Shown: positions 7,812 through 16,000 of the stretch, one piece after another
Layout: the number at the start of each line of letters is the position of its first letter
Position numbering within the stretch: the stretch's first letter is position 1
From: Nannocystis punicea
Lineage (GTDB): Bacteria > Myxococcota_A > Polyangia > Nannocystales > Nannocystaceae
DNA: 64,000 nucleotides
Direction of reading: 5' to 3'
NCBI RefSeq assembly: GCF_026965555.1
Contig: NZ_CP114040.1
Coordinates: forward strand, 4,216,001 to 4,280,000
Translations under genes and position numbers: made by a program
The notes under the pieces: generated by a model
The model's database searches: none
Told to the model about the DNA's origin: nothing
Seen by the model: the letters and a program-made list of their open reading frames with translations, nothing else

Positions 7812-9557
7812 TCACGACTCGTCGTCGCCCGGGAACGCGGCGGGTCGCTCGATCTTCCCGCGCTCCCACAGGTGATTCTCGATCGCCTGCATCAAGGGGA
7901 AGGTGCTGCGGCGGTCGAGGGCGCTGATGAAGAAGGTGTCGGGACCGGCCTCGGCGCGGCGGACCGCGAGCTCCTCGGGGTCGAGCAGGTCGCACTTGTT
8001 GAAGACGAGCAGGCGCGGGACCTTGCCGGCGCCGAGGTCACCGAGGATCCCCTCGACGGCGGCGCGCTGCTGGTCGCGGTCGGAGTCGCTGGCGTCGACG
8101 ACGAGCAGCAGCAGGTCGGCGTCGGCGACCTCCTCGAGGGTGGCGCTGAAGGCCTGCAGCAGCGCGGGCGGGAGGTCGCGGATGAAGCCGACGGTGTCGA
8201 GCAGGACGACCTCCCGGTCCTCGGGGAAGCGGATCCGCCGGACCGTGGGATCGAGGGTGGCGAACAGCTTGTTCTCGGCCAGGACCTCGCTCTGGGTGAC
8301 CGTGTTGAGCAGGCTCGACTTGCCGGCGTTGGTGTAGCCGACGATCGCGACCACCGGCACGTTGGTGCTGCGGCGCAGGGCGCGGCGCTGGTCGCGACGC
8401 TGGCGCAGCTCGTCGAGGCGGCGCGTGAGGGCGTTGATGCGCTCCTTGGCGCGGCGGCGATCGATCTCGAGCTTGGTCTCGCCCGGGCCGCGCCCGCCGA
8501 TCCCGCCGGCCAGCCGCGACATCGCGGTGCCCTTGCCGATCATCCGCGGCAGCATGTAGCGCAGCTGGGCCAGCTCGACCTGCAGCTTGCCGTCGGCGCT
8601 GCGGGCGTGCTGGGCGAAGATGTCGAGGATCAAGGTGGTGCGGTCGATGACCTTGAGCTCGGTCTCCTCGGCGATCGCGTGCGCCTGCGAGGGCGTGAGG
8701 TCGGGGTCGCAGATCAGGAGCTCGCAGTCCTGCTCGAGCGCGCGGACGATGACCTCGCGCAGCTTGCCGGCGCCGAGGAAGGTGCGCGGGTCGGGCTGCG
8801 GGCGCCGCTGGGTCACGAGGTCCATCAGCTGGATGCCGGCGGTGCGGCACAGCTCGCGCAGCTCGGCGATCCGCGCCGGGACCTCGGGGCCGCCGCCGTG
8901 GACCATCAGCGCGGTGGCCTTGGTGCCGCGCGCCTCGGCGCGGGCGTCGGTGGTGGCGGCGACGAGCCGGGCCTCGAGCTCGCGGATGAAGGCCGTGAAG
9001 TTGATCGGGAGGTCGGGCGCGCCGGGCGGCGGCGGGGTCTCCTCGTCGGGCCGCGTCGACAGGTCGGGGCTGAGCGTCGAGACAGGAACTCTGGGCCAGG
9101 TCCGCAGCGTGAACACCTCGGCGGCGCCGGGCGCCGCCGGGGTGAGGTTGGCGAGGTCGAGCTGGATGCCGGCGGGGCCGCGGTGGACGGCGGCGACGAG
9201 GTCGAGGCGCAGCTTGGCGAGGTCGGCCAGCTCCTCGCGCGTGAGCGGGTCGGGCACCAGGTGGGTGACGATCAGGCGGATGCCGCGGAGGCGGCCGAGG
9301 GCGCCGCGGACGCGGGCGAACTCCGGCAGGCTGAGGCTGTGCGCGTCGCCGAGGATGACGCGCTCGACCTGGCCGCGCCGGTCGATGAAGAGGCCGAGCT
9401 GGCGGCCGAGCTGGTGCGAGAGGTCGAGCAGGTCGCGCGCGAGGGCGGCCGAGATGACGCGGTCGGCGGGCACGCGGCGCTCGCCGAGCCGCTGCAGGGC
9501 CCGCGACTGGCTGCTCTTCAGGTTGGCGGTGTCGCCGTGGAGGCGGTCGGCGCTCAA
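7812..9557 (-). CDS. hflX: GTPase HflX (ribosome-associated)
   Basis: HflX is a ribosome-splitting, stress-linked GTPase. The 581-residue protein has the HflX N-terminal domain with 'FLGAGKLREV' and the Gly-rich 'RLAGGIGGRGPGETKLE' block, followed by a G domain: G1 'GYTNAGKSSLLN' near residue 400, G3 'DTVGFI', G4 'NKCD'. The extra N-terminal 190 residues make it longer than the E. coli protein, as is usual in several lineages; a linker near residues 145-180 is Pro-rich. The frame opens with TTG at 9557; no better start is obvious. It precedes the 48-bp repeat and uppP on the same strand. Confidence 0.93.
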   Translation of the reverse strand: MSADRLHGDTANLKSSQSRALQRLGERRVPADRVISAALARDLLDLSHQLGRQLGLFIDRRGQVERVILGDAHSLSLPEFARVRGALGRLRGIRLIVTHLVPDPLTREELADLAKLRLDLVAAVHRGPAGIQLDLANLTPAAPGAAEVFTLRTWPRVPVSTLSPDLSTRPDEETPPPPGAPDLPINFTAFIRELEARLVAATTDARAEARGTKATALMVHGGGPEVPARIAELRELCRTAGIQLMDLVTQRRPQPDPRTFLGAGKLREVIVRALEQDCELLICDPDLTPSQAHAIAEETELKVIDRTTLILDIFAQHARSADGKLQVELAQLRYMLPRMIGKGTAMSRLAGGIGGRGPGETKLEIDRRRAKERINALTRRLDELRQRRDQRRALRRSTNVPVVAIVGYTNAGKSSLLNTVTQSEVLAENKLFATLDPTVRRIRFPEDREVVLLDTVGFIRDLPPALLQAFSATLEEVADADLLLLVVDASDSDRDQQRAAVEGILGDLGAGKVPRLLVFNKCDLLDPEELAVRRAEAGPDTFFISALDRRSTFPLMQAIENHLWERGKIERPAAFPGDDES

Positions 9558-9591
9558 GCGGTCGTTCCTCGAAGATGGCCTTCAGGACAGG

Positions 9592-11349
9592 TCAGAGGTC
9601 GTCGTCTTCGAGCAGCTTGAGGCCGACGGCGAGGGCCTGCTGGGCGCGCTGGGCGGCGTCGCGGCGGCGGGCGAGCAGGGCCTCGGAGCGGTCGAGCTGG
9701 GCGCCGAGCTCGTCGACCTGGTGCTCGAGGCCGGCGATCCGGCGGTTGGCGTCGCCGGCGGCGTCCTCGGCCTGGGCGCGGCTGTCGGCCAGGGCGTTCT
9801 GCAGCGCGCCGAGCTCGCCGCGCGCGGTCTCCTCGGCCTGCGCCAGCGTCTGCTGCAGCTGCTGGATCTCCCGCCGCGCCGCTTCCTCGGTGGCCGCCAG
9901 CGTCTGGGTCAGCTGGCTGACCTGCAGCCGCGCGTTCTCCTCGGTCTCCATCAGCGCCTGCGACATGCGCTCGCGCTCCTGCTGGGCCTGGTCGCGCAGG
10001 CTGTTCAGCTGGCTTTGCAGCTGGCCGAGGGCGGCGCGGTGGTCGGCCTCGCGCTCGTCGATCTCGCCATGGTGCTGGCGCGCGAGCGACTCGAGGGCGG
10101 CGACCCGCTCGGTCTCGGCGTCGGCGAGGGCGCGCTCGACCTCCTGGCGGCCGTGCTCGAGCTGCGACTCGAGCTCGGCGACGCTCTTGCGCGCGCTCTC
10201 GAAGCCGTCGACGAGGCTCGCGACCTGGCCGTTGGACTCGATGAGCTGGTTGGTCAGGCGGTCGCGCTCGCTCTCGAGCTCGGCGACAAGGCCAGCCTGC
10301 ATCTCCATGCGCTGCTGGGCCTCGGCGAGGGCGATGGCGGCCTTGTCGCGGTCCTGGGCGTTCTGGGCGCGGAAGGCGGCGAACTCGGTCTCGGTGTCCT
10401 TGAGCTTCTTCTGCGTGACCTCGAGGCGGGTCTTGACGCCCTCCTCGCGCTTGAGCGCGGTCTGCTTGTCGCGCACCGCGGCCTCGACGTTCTCGCGCGA
10501 CGACAGGATCTGCTCCTGGGCGGCGAGGACCTGGTTCTCGAGCTCGGTGATCTGGGCCTGCAGCTCGCGCTGGAGCTTCTTGGCGTCGATGATGGTGCGC
10601 TCGCGCGACTCGAGCTCGTCCTTGAGCGTGAGGATCTCGCGGCTGCGGGCGTTGAGCTGGCTCTTCAGCTGCAAGACCTCGCGCTGGGCCTTGAAGCCGC
10701 CGGGGGCGAGGGAGGCGTCGGACATCTCCGAGTCGGGCGGCGGCAAGGCGCCGGAGCCCTCGCGCGGGATGGCCGACGAGGGCTCGTCCTGGAGGGCGTT
10801 GAAGCCGTCGGCGAACTCCTGCTCGAAGGCCTGGCGGTTGTCGCCGCTGCGCGCCGGGGCCTCGCGCAGCTCGATCTCCAGGCGCTCTTTCGGGCGGCCG
10901 GAGCGGGCCGGCTTGGCAGCCGCGTGGGGCGGGTTCGCGCTCGCGCCGCCCTCGCCGGTGGAGGCGGCCTTGGCCTCGCCGATCGACAGGACCGGGCGGA
11001 TGGCGGCGACCAGGCGCGACTCGTCGAGCGGCAGGCGCAGGTAGTCGTCGGCGTGGGTCTTGAGGTTGCGGTGCTGCTCGAACACGTCCTCGCTGACGTT
11101 CGAGGAGTACATGATGAGCGGGATGCGCTTGGTGTCCTCGTGACGCCGCAGGCGGTTGCACACCGAGAAGCCGGACGTCAGCGGCAGCTCGGCGCGCAAA
11201 AAGATGATGTCGGGTGCAGCCTGGCGCGCGACGTTGACAGCCTCCGGCCCGTTCTCGGTGATCGTGAACTCGAAGCCGTAGGGGGCCAGGATGTTCTTGA
11301 GGGTGGCCGGGGTCTTGCCGTCCGCGTCGATGATCAGCGCTGAGTGCAC
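9592..11349 (-). CDS. FrzS-like pseudoreceiver with long coiled coil
   Basis: Residues 1-125 form a receiver-like domain ('SALIIDADGKTP', 'FSVCNRLRR', 'EQHRNLKTHADDYL'). The position of the phosphoacceptor Asp is Arg ('DIIFLRAELP') and the conserved Lys is Leu ('YLRLPLD'), so it should not be phosphorylated. After a disordered linker, residues about 210-585 are an uninterrupted Gln/Glu/Arg/Leu coiled coil. This architecture is that of FrzS, a polar motility protein of Myxococcus; orthology is not proven. A GTG at 11349 is chosen because it sits four residues before the domain; a TTG at 11358 is the alternative. A paralogous lone domain lies upstream at 11497. Confidence 0.65.
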   Translation of the reverse strand: MHSALIIDADGKTPATLKNILAPYGFEFTITENGPEAVNVARQAAPDIIFLRAELPLTSGFSVCNRLRRHEDTKRIPLIMYSSNVSEDVFEQHRNLKTHADDYLRLPLDESRLVAAIRPVLSIGEAKAASTGEGGASANPPHAAAKPARSGRPKERLEIELREAPARSGDNRQAFEQEFADGFNALQDEPSSAIPREGSGALPPPDSEMSDASLAPGGFKAQREVLQLKSQLNARSREILTLKDELESRERTIIDAKKLQRELQAQITELENQVLAAQEQILSSRENVEAAVRDKQTALKREEGVKTRLEVTQKKLKDTETEFAAFRAQNAQDRDKAAIALAEAQQRMEMQAGLVAELESERDRLTNQLIESNGQVASLVDGFESARKSVAELESQLEHGRQEVERALADAETERVAALESLARQHHGEIDEREADHRAALGQLQSQLNSLRDQAQQERERMSQALMETEENARLQVSQLTQTLAATEEAARREIQQLQQTLAQAEETARGELGALQNALADSRAQAEDAAGDANRRIAGLEHQVDELGAQLDRSEALLARRRDAAQRAQQALAVGLKLLEDDDL

Positions 11350-11496
11350 GTGGGCCAAAATATCCGGCCTTGCTCGCTTCTACCAGGGGCGACGGGCCGG
11401 TCGCTGGCTGCCTGCATAACGACGTTCTACGGGGCAAGGCGAGGATCCGCGGCGGTGGCTTCGGCGGCCTCGTCGCGCGGTCACCGCGAGACCGCT

Positions 11497-11874
11497 TCAC
11501 GCGCTCGCGGGCAAGCAAGCGGCCACGGCGGCGAGGACGCGGGCGGGGTCGAAGGGCACGTGCAAGTAGGCGCTGGCGCGGGTCCGCAGCTTGCTGTGAC
11601 CATCGAACACTTCGGGCGAGACGTCGCTGGCGTAGAGAATGAGCGGGATCGCCCGGGTGTCGTCGTCGCGTCGCAGGCGGTTGCACACCGAGAAGCCGGA
11701 CGTGCCCGGCAGCTCGACGCGCAGCAGCACCAGCGCCGGCGCGTCGGCCCGCACGCGCGCGACGGCCTGCTCGGGGTCGGTCAGCACGACCGCCGGCAAC
11801 GAGCGCGCGGCGAGGATCGTCGCCAGCCGGATCGCCAGCCGCGGGTCGGCCTCGATGATGAGCGCGGGCGACAC
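11497..11874 (-). CDS. Stand-alone pseudoreceiver domain protein
   Basis: About 125 residues, essentially a single receiver-like fold. It is clearly a paralogue of the N-terminus of the neighbouring coiled-coil protein: 'SGFSVCNRLRRDDDTRAIPLILYASD' blocks align closely. Here too the phosphoacceptor site is Arg ('LVLLRVELPG') and the conserved Lys site is not Lys ('YLHVPFD'). The GTG at 11874 is preferred over the GTG at 11892 because it gives the same start context as the paralogue. It lies 147 bp upstream of that gene on the same strand. Probably a protein-protein interaction module that does not receive phosphate. Confidence 0.65.
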   Translation of the reverse strand: MSPALIIEADPRLAIRLATILAARSLPAVVLTDPEQAVARVRADAPALVLLRVELPGTSGFSVCNRLRRDDDTRAIPLILYASDVSPEVFDGHSKLRTRASAYLHVPFDPARVLAAVAACLPASA

Positions 11875-11939
11875 CGCGGCGCACGGTAGCACGCAGGCGG
11901 CGTCGCCGACGAGGGCCGTGTGCGGGGCGTGTCGACCCT

Positions 11940-11977
11940 GCCTCGCTCGCGTCGCTCGCCTGTGACGCGAGCGAGGC
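11940..11977. terminator. Strong hairpin downstream of the Clp-like gene
   Basis: A perfect 14-bp inverted repeat (GCCTCGCTCGCGTC and its complement) flanks a 10-base loop at 11954-11963. It lies between the stop of the minus-strand Clp-like gene (12034) and the next gene, so it could end that transcript. There is no T-run, so intrinsic termination is only a suggestion. Confidence 0.5.
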
Positions 11978-12033
11978 GCGTGGCCTCGGTCTTCTGGCCT
12001 TGTGCGAGCACGGGGCCGCGAGCCCGAGCGAGG

Positions 12034-14664
12034 TCAGGCGCGCGAGGCTAGCAGGACCAGCGCGCCGGCGTGGTCGAGATCGACCTCGACCTGCATGCCC
12101 GCGCGGATCTGGCCGCGCAGGATCGCGTCGGCGAGCAGGGCTTCGACGCTGCGCGTAAGGACATGTCTCAAAGGACGTGCTCCGAGGGACATGTCCTTTC
12201 CGCACAGGCCGACGACGTGGTGGGTCGCGGCCTCGGTGAGGCGGTAGCGGATCCCGCGCTCGCGCAGCAGGCGGTCGGAGGAGGCGCGGACCAGGCGGGC
12301 GCAGATCCGGGCCAGCTGGGCCTCGCCGAGCGGGTGGAGCACCAGCGGGGCCTCGATGCGGTTCCACAGCTCGACCGGGAAGGCGGCGCGGGCGGCCTCG
12401 AGCACGCGGGCCTCGTCGAGGCGGGCGTCGCCGGTGGCGTCGAGGCAGGTGGCGCCGAGGTTCGAGGTCATGAGGATCGCGGCGTGGCGGAAGTCGATGG
12501 TGCGGCCGCGGCCGTCGGTCAGCCGGCCCTCGTCGAACACCTGCAGCAGCAGCTGGTGGACGTCGCGGTGGGCCTTCTCGATCTCGTCGAGGAGGACGAC
12601 GCAGTGCGGCTGTTTGAGCAGCGGGTCGGTCAGCGCGCCGCCCTGCTCGTGGCCGACGTAGCCGGGCGGGGCGCCGACGATCCGCGCGACCGCGTGGGCC
12701 TCGGCGTACTCGCTCATGTCGAGGCGGACGAACGCGTCGGGGCGGTCGAACAGGGCGCCGCACAGGGCCTTGGCGATCTCGGTCTTGCCGACGCCGCTGG
12801 GGCCGAGCAGGAGCACGGTGGCGATCGGGCGCTGCGAGCCGAAGCCGGCGCGGTTCCTGCGGATCAGCTGCGAGATGGCCGACAGCGCGTGCTCGTGGCC
12901 GACGACCTTGCGCGCGAGCTCGGCCTCGAGCTCGAGCATGTCCTGGTGGCCCTGGCCCTCGAGGCGCTCGCGCGGGACGCCGCTGCGCTCGCAGACGATG
13001 TCGATCCAGGTGTCGCGCTGGACGGCGCCGCGGCCCTCGCGGGCGGTGCGGGCGCAGGCGAGGTCGAGCAGGTCGAGGCTGCGCCCGGGCTGGGCCAGGC
13101 CGGCGAGGAAGCGGTCGGCCAGGCGCACGAGCTCGGCCAGGCGGCTACCTGACCCGAGAGACAGGCCGTGCTGGGCCAGCACCGCGGGCGCGGCCGCGGC
13201 GACGGCGGCGCGCAGGTCGTCGCCCTCGAGCGGCTGCAGGGTGACGAGGTCGAGCGCGGCGGTCAGGCCGGGCGCCCAGGCGCCCAGGCGGGCCTGGCCC
13301 TCGGGCGAGGCGACCGCGACGATCGGCGGCTGTCCCGAAGACCAGGCCTTGGCGAGGGCGCCGAGCAGCGCCGGCGGGCCGTCGCCGCCGAGGCGGTCGA
13401 GGTCGTCGAGGATCGCCACGCCGCCCTGCTTGGCGACGGCGGCGAGGTCGGCGCGCAGGCCGTCCTCGTCCTCGTAGCGGGTCGCAGACAGGTAGAAGAC
13501 CGGCTGGTGCAGCAGGCCGGCGAGGTGCTTGGCCACCAGGGTGCGCCCGCTGCCGGCGGGGCCGACGAGCAGCGGCGGGCGCGGGGAGCGGCGCAGGACC
13601 GCGTCGGCAAGGCGCGCCAGCTCGCCCTCGCGGCCGTGCAGCGGCGGCAGGGCAGCCGGGTCGATCGGGACCAGGCGGTGGTTGCGGGGCTCGGGCTGGG
13701 GCGCGGGAGCGGGGCGCGCCTCGGGCTCGGCGGCGGTCGCTACCTGCGCGTTCGCACCTGGCCGCGGGGACAGGGCAAGAGCGCGGCCGGGACGGGGCTC
13801 GGGCCGGGCGAGCAGGCGCGGCTGCTCGCGCGCGGGGCGGCGGGCGCCGGGGGCGTCGGGCTGACCTTGGGGCCAGGTGCGATTCGGCTGGTCTTCGGGC
13901 CAGGTGCGGGCGCGGGCCGGGGGATCGTCGGGCCCGCGGGCGGCGTCGAGGCGCTGCCGCGCAGGATGGTCTTCGGGCCAGGTGCGGAGGTCGACCGGAC
14001 GGGCCGGTTCGAGCCGGGTCCGAGGCTGGTCTTCGGGCCAGGTTCGGGCGCCGCCGCGGGTCGGCCGGGCGCCCTCGTCGGACCAGCCGCGAGGCTCGGC
14101 GCGGGCTGGAGCGGCGCGCGCGGACAGGTCGGCGGCGCGGCCGTCGGTCAGGGAGCGGCGCACCGGGCGGTCGCCGCGGGCGGTCGACATCCGCTGGACG
14201 ACGGGGCGGCGCGGCCCGGCTGTCTCTCCAGACATGGCTGATCCGACATGGCGAGCGGGACCTGTCCCATTGAGCGCGGCGGCCTCGAGCGCGCGCAGGC
14301 GATCGATGAGGAGCTTGCGCAGGGCGCCGCAGGCGGCGCCGGCCCGCTCGAGCAGCTGGTAGGCGTGCGAGTCGGCGGAGCGGACGAGGGCGAGCAGGAG
14401 ATCGAGGTCAGGATCGGCCGCGCGGCCGCCGCGCTGGGTGATCCGCAGGCGCCAGTCGGCCGGCTCGGTCTCGACGTCGGCGTGCAGCTCGTCGACGATG
14501 GCGCGCAGGCGGGCGACGTCGAGCCCGTGCGCGGCGAGGACGTCCTGGACCGAGTCGGCGGCGCACAGCGAGATCAGCAGCTCGCACGAGCAGCCGGCCC
14601 GCGGCCCGGCAGGCGAGGTTCGGCGCGAGCCGCTGCGCACGCCAGGCTCCGGGGGTCCGATCAT
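12034..14664 (-). CDS. ClpB/ClpC-like double AAA+ ATPase with long linker
   Basis: Residues 20-125 carry two Clp-N-type repeats. Residues about 130-330 are a disordered Pro/Arg-rich linker holding five near-repeats of RTWPEDQP. NBD1 follows (Walker A 'GPAGSGRT', Walker B 'AILDDLD' with Asp in place of the usual Glu), then NBD2 with intact Walker A 'GPSGVGKTE' and Walker B 'VVLLDEIEKAH', and the C-terminal 'LGARPLRH' block. No coiled-coil middle domain and no IGF/L ClpP-binding loop are seen, so it is not a plain ClpB nor an obvious ClpP partner. Much of the linker DNA is 14-bp repeat, and another array encodes the GAR motif. The role may be specialised disaggregation; weak NBD1 hydrolysis is inferred. 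Confidence 0.8.
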   Translation of the reverse strand: MIGPPEPGVRSGSRRTSPAGPRAGCSCELLISLCAADSVQDVLAAHGLDVARLRAIVDELHADVETEPADWRLRITQRGGRAADPDLDLLLALVRSADSHAYQLLERAGAACGALRKLLIDRLRALEAAALNGTGPARHVGSAMSGETAGPRRPVVQRMSTARGDRPVRRSLTDGRAADLSARAAPARAEPRGWSDEGARPTRGGARTWPEDQPRTRLEPARPVDLRTWPEDHPARQRLDAARGPDDPPARARTWPEDQPNRTWPQGQPDAPGARRPAREQPRLLARPEPRPGRALALSPRPGANAQVATAAEPEARPAPAPQPEPRNHRLVPIDPAALPPLHGREGELARLADAVLRRSPRPPLLVGPAGSGRTLVAKHLAGLLHQPVFYLSATRYEDEDGLRADLAAVAKQGGVAILDDLDRLGGDGPPALLGALAKAWSSGQPPIVAVASPEGQARLGAWAPGLTAALDLVTLQPLEGDDLRAAVAAAAPAVLAQHGLSLGSGSRLAELVRLADRFLAGLAQPGRSLDLLDLACARTAREGRGAVQRDTWIDIVCERSGVPRERLEGQGHQDMLELEAELARKVVGHEHALSAISQLIRRNRAGFGSQRPIATVLLLGPSGVGKTEIAKALCGALFDRPDAFVRLDMSEYAEAHAVARIVGAPPGYVGHEQGGALTDPLLKQPHCVVLLDEIEKAHRDVHQLLLQVFDEGRLTDGRGRTIDFRHAAILMTSNLGATCLDATGDARLDEARVLEAARAAFPVELWNRIEAPLVLHPLGEAQLARICARLVRASSDRLLRERGIRYRLTEAATHHVVGLCGKDMSLGARPLRHVLTRSVEALLADAILRGQIRAGMQVEVDLDHAGALVLLASRA
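12162..12203. repeat. 14-bp repeat array, 3 units, at the conserved GAR motif of the Clp-like gene
   Basis: Cores CATG, CGTG (complement CACG) and CATG start at 12162, 12176 and 12190. On the minus strand they are translated as part of 'CGKDMSLGARPLRHVLT', which includes the near-invariant GARPLR block of Clp ATPases. Confidence 0.75.
14219..14274. repeat. 14-bp repeat array, 4 units, in the Clp-like linker
   Basis: Cores GCTG, CATG, CATG and CCTG start at 14219, 14233, 14247 and 14261. More degenerate units (CAGG cores, for example 13874 and 13901) continue through 13860-14050 and encode the RTWPEDQP repeats. Confidence 0.75.
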
Positions 14665-14759
14665 GGAGCGACGCTACTCGCCGCGCGCCGGACCGCCAAA
14701 AAACCGGCAGACGAGCGACTTGCGGGGCCTGGGCGTTGTTCGCTACAAGGCCCGGCGCC

Positions 14760-15095
14760 ATGCGTAGGTTCCAGATCCTCGTCTGCGACGGTCCGAGCTG
14801 CGGCATCACCCACGAGAGCGACCGCCTGGTGACGCTGCTCAAGGCGGGGATCGCGGCCGACCAGGAGCTGAAGGCCCGCTGCCACGTGGTGGCCTACAAC
14901 TGTTTCGGCCGCTGCAGCGAGGGCCCCAACATGTTCGTGCGGCCGCTGGCCCCCAACGAGAAGGGCGAAGTCGAGCCGCGTGAGGTGAGCGGGCCCGGTT
15001 TTTACCCGGGCGTGGATGAGGAGAAGGCGACGCGCATCCTCGAGCAGCACGCGGGCGAGGGGACGCCAGTGGCCGAGTGGGTCGAGGAGTATTGA
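14760..15095 (+). CDS. Thioredoxin-like [2Fe-2S] ferredoxin
   Basis: A 111-residue protein with the four-cysteine pattern of the thioredoxin-fold 2Fe-2S ferredoxins related to NuoE: 'CDGPSC' at residues 9-14 and 'YNCFGRCSEGP' around residues 45-50. It probably carries one 2Fe-2S cluster in the cytoplasm as a small electron carrier; the partner enzyme is not evident from neighbours. The ATG at 14760 is chosen because 'MRRFQILVCDGPSC' places the first Cys as in the family. It is divergent from the Clp-like gene (95 bp between starts). Confidence 0.85.
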   Translation: MRRFQILVCDGPSCGITHESDRLVTLLKAGIAADQELKARCHVVAYNCFGRCSEGPNMFVRPLAPNEKGEVEPREVSGPGFYPGVDEEKATRILEQHAGEGTPVAEWVEEY

Positions 15096-15165
15096 GCCGG
15101 CGCCGTGGGCGCGAAAATTCGCTGCCGAGGTACGGGTCGCCGCGGGGCGGCGACGCGGACCTGGA

Positions 15166-15292
15166 CATGTCGTTCGGGGCATGTCCTTTAGGACATGCCG
15201 ATCGTCGCGCGGCGGCGACGCTCACGCGGCTCGGGCCCCGTGAGCGGTCCGAGTGAAGATCAGACATGTCCTCGAGGACATGTCGATCCTCG
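15166..15292. repeat. 14-bp repeat arrays in the ferredoxin-exbD spacer
   Basis: Three phased units (CATG at 15166, 15180 and 15194) and, after a gap, two more (15265 and 15279, the latter pair with TCCTCGAGGA flanks). They fill much of the 221-bp spacer between two convergent genes. No other feature is seen in that spacer. Confidence 0.8.
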
Positions 15293-15316
15293 CGCTGCGC
15301 GAGGTCGGCGGTCCGA

Positions 15317-15829
15317 TCAGCCGACGCTCTCGATCACCGGCGACCAGAACATGCACTCCTCGCCGGGCTGCTCGCCGCGGGTGTACCCGCCGAGCTTGCA
15401 GCGATCGCCGCGGAGGACGTCGATGGTGCGCACCAGGACGTCCATCGGCACGTCGCCCTCGGCGGTGATCGTGACGGTCGACTCGGCGGGGAACAGGTGC
15501 TTGAGGTCGCGGGCGGCGGCGGCCAGGGCGGCGTAGTCGTAGTCGCCGCCGCTCATGGGGATCGTGCCGGGGCCGGCGTCGCCGCCGCCGGAACGGGTGC
15601 GGAAGCCGTCGCGGCCGATCGTGACCTTGAAGCCGAGCTCGGGCTGGGTCGGGTTCTGCGGCTGCGAGGTGGGGCTGCTGATGCTGCGCGGCACCGCGAT
15701 CGAGATCTGGGCCATGCTCGCGAACTCCATCGCCAGCAGCAGGGCGGGGATCAGCAAGAACATGACGTTCATGACGGGCAGGAGGTCGGCGTTGACGGTC
15801 TCTTCCTCGGTCGGCTTGCGGGTGGGCAC
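15317..15829 (-). CDS. ExbD/TolR-family biopolymer transport protein
   Basis: ExbD/TolR proteins pair with an ExbB/TolQ proton channel to energise outer-membrane processes. The short cytoplasmic N-terminus leads into a single membrane helix beginning 'LLPVMNVMFLLIPALLLAME' (the family Asp is replaced by Val-Met in 'PVMNVM'), and a periplasmic domain follows ('STVTITAEGDVPMDVLVRTIDVLR'). The GTG at 15829 is chosen because GGAGG lies eight bases upstream; open frame continues to an ATG at 15895. No ExbB partner is adjacent, which is unusual. The missing membrane Asp, if confirmed, would suggest a role other than proton-driven energising. Confidence 0.75.
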   Translation of the reverse strand: MPTRKPTEEETVNADLLPVMNVMFLLIPALLLAMEFASMAQISIAVPRSISSPTSQPQNPTQPELGFKVTIGRDGFRTRSGGGDAGPGTIPMSGGDYDYAALAAAARDLKHLFPAESTVTITAEGDVPMDVLVRTIDVLRGDRCKLGGYTRGEQPGEECMFWSPVIESVG

Positions 15830-16000
15830 GGCGGGATCCTCCACGGAGATGCAGCTGTCTAATAGGACATGTCGCGACGGACAGCGCGGCCGCACACCGG
15901 CCGCACGCGTCGCTTCGGATGGTCAGACAGCGGGCTCCGGGCGAGGTTCCCGGGGAATATTCATCGGCCCTCGCGCGTGACCGCGATCTTCGGCCGCGGG

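Noticed and set aside
11940..11977. A confident rho-independent terminator
   Set aside because: The hairpin is strong but has no T-tract on either strand, so it is listed only as a terminator-like hairpin.
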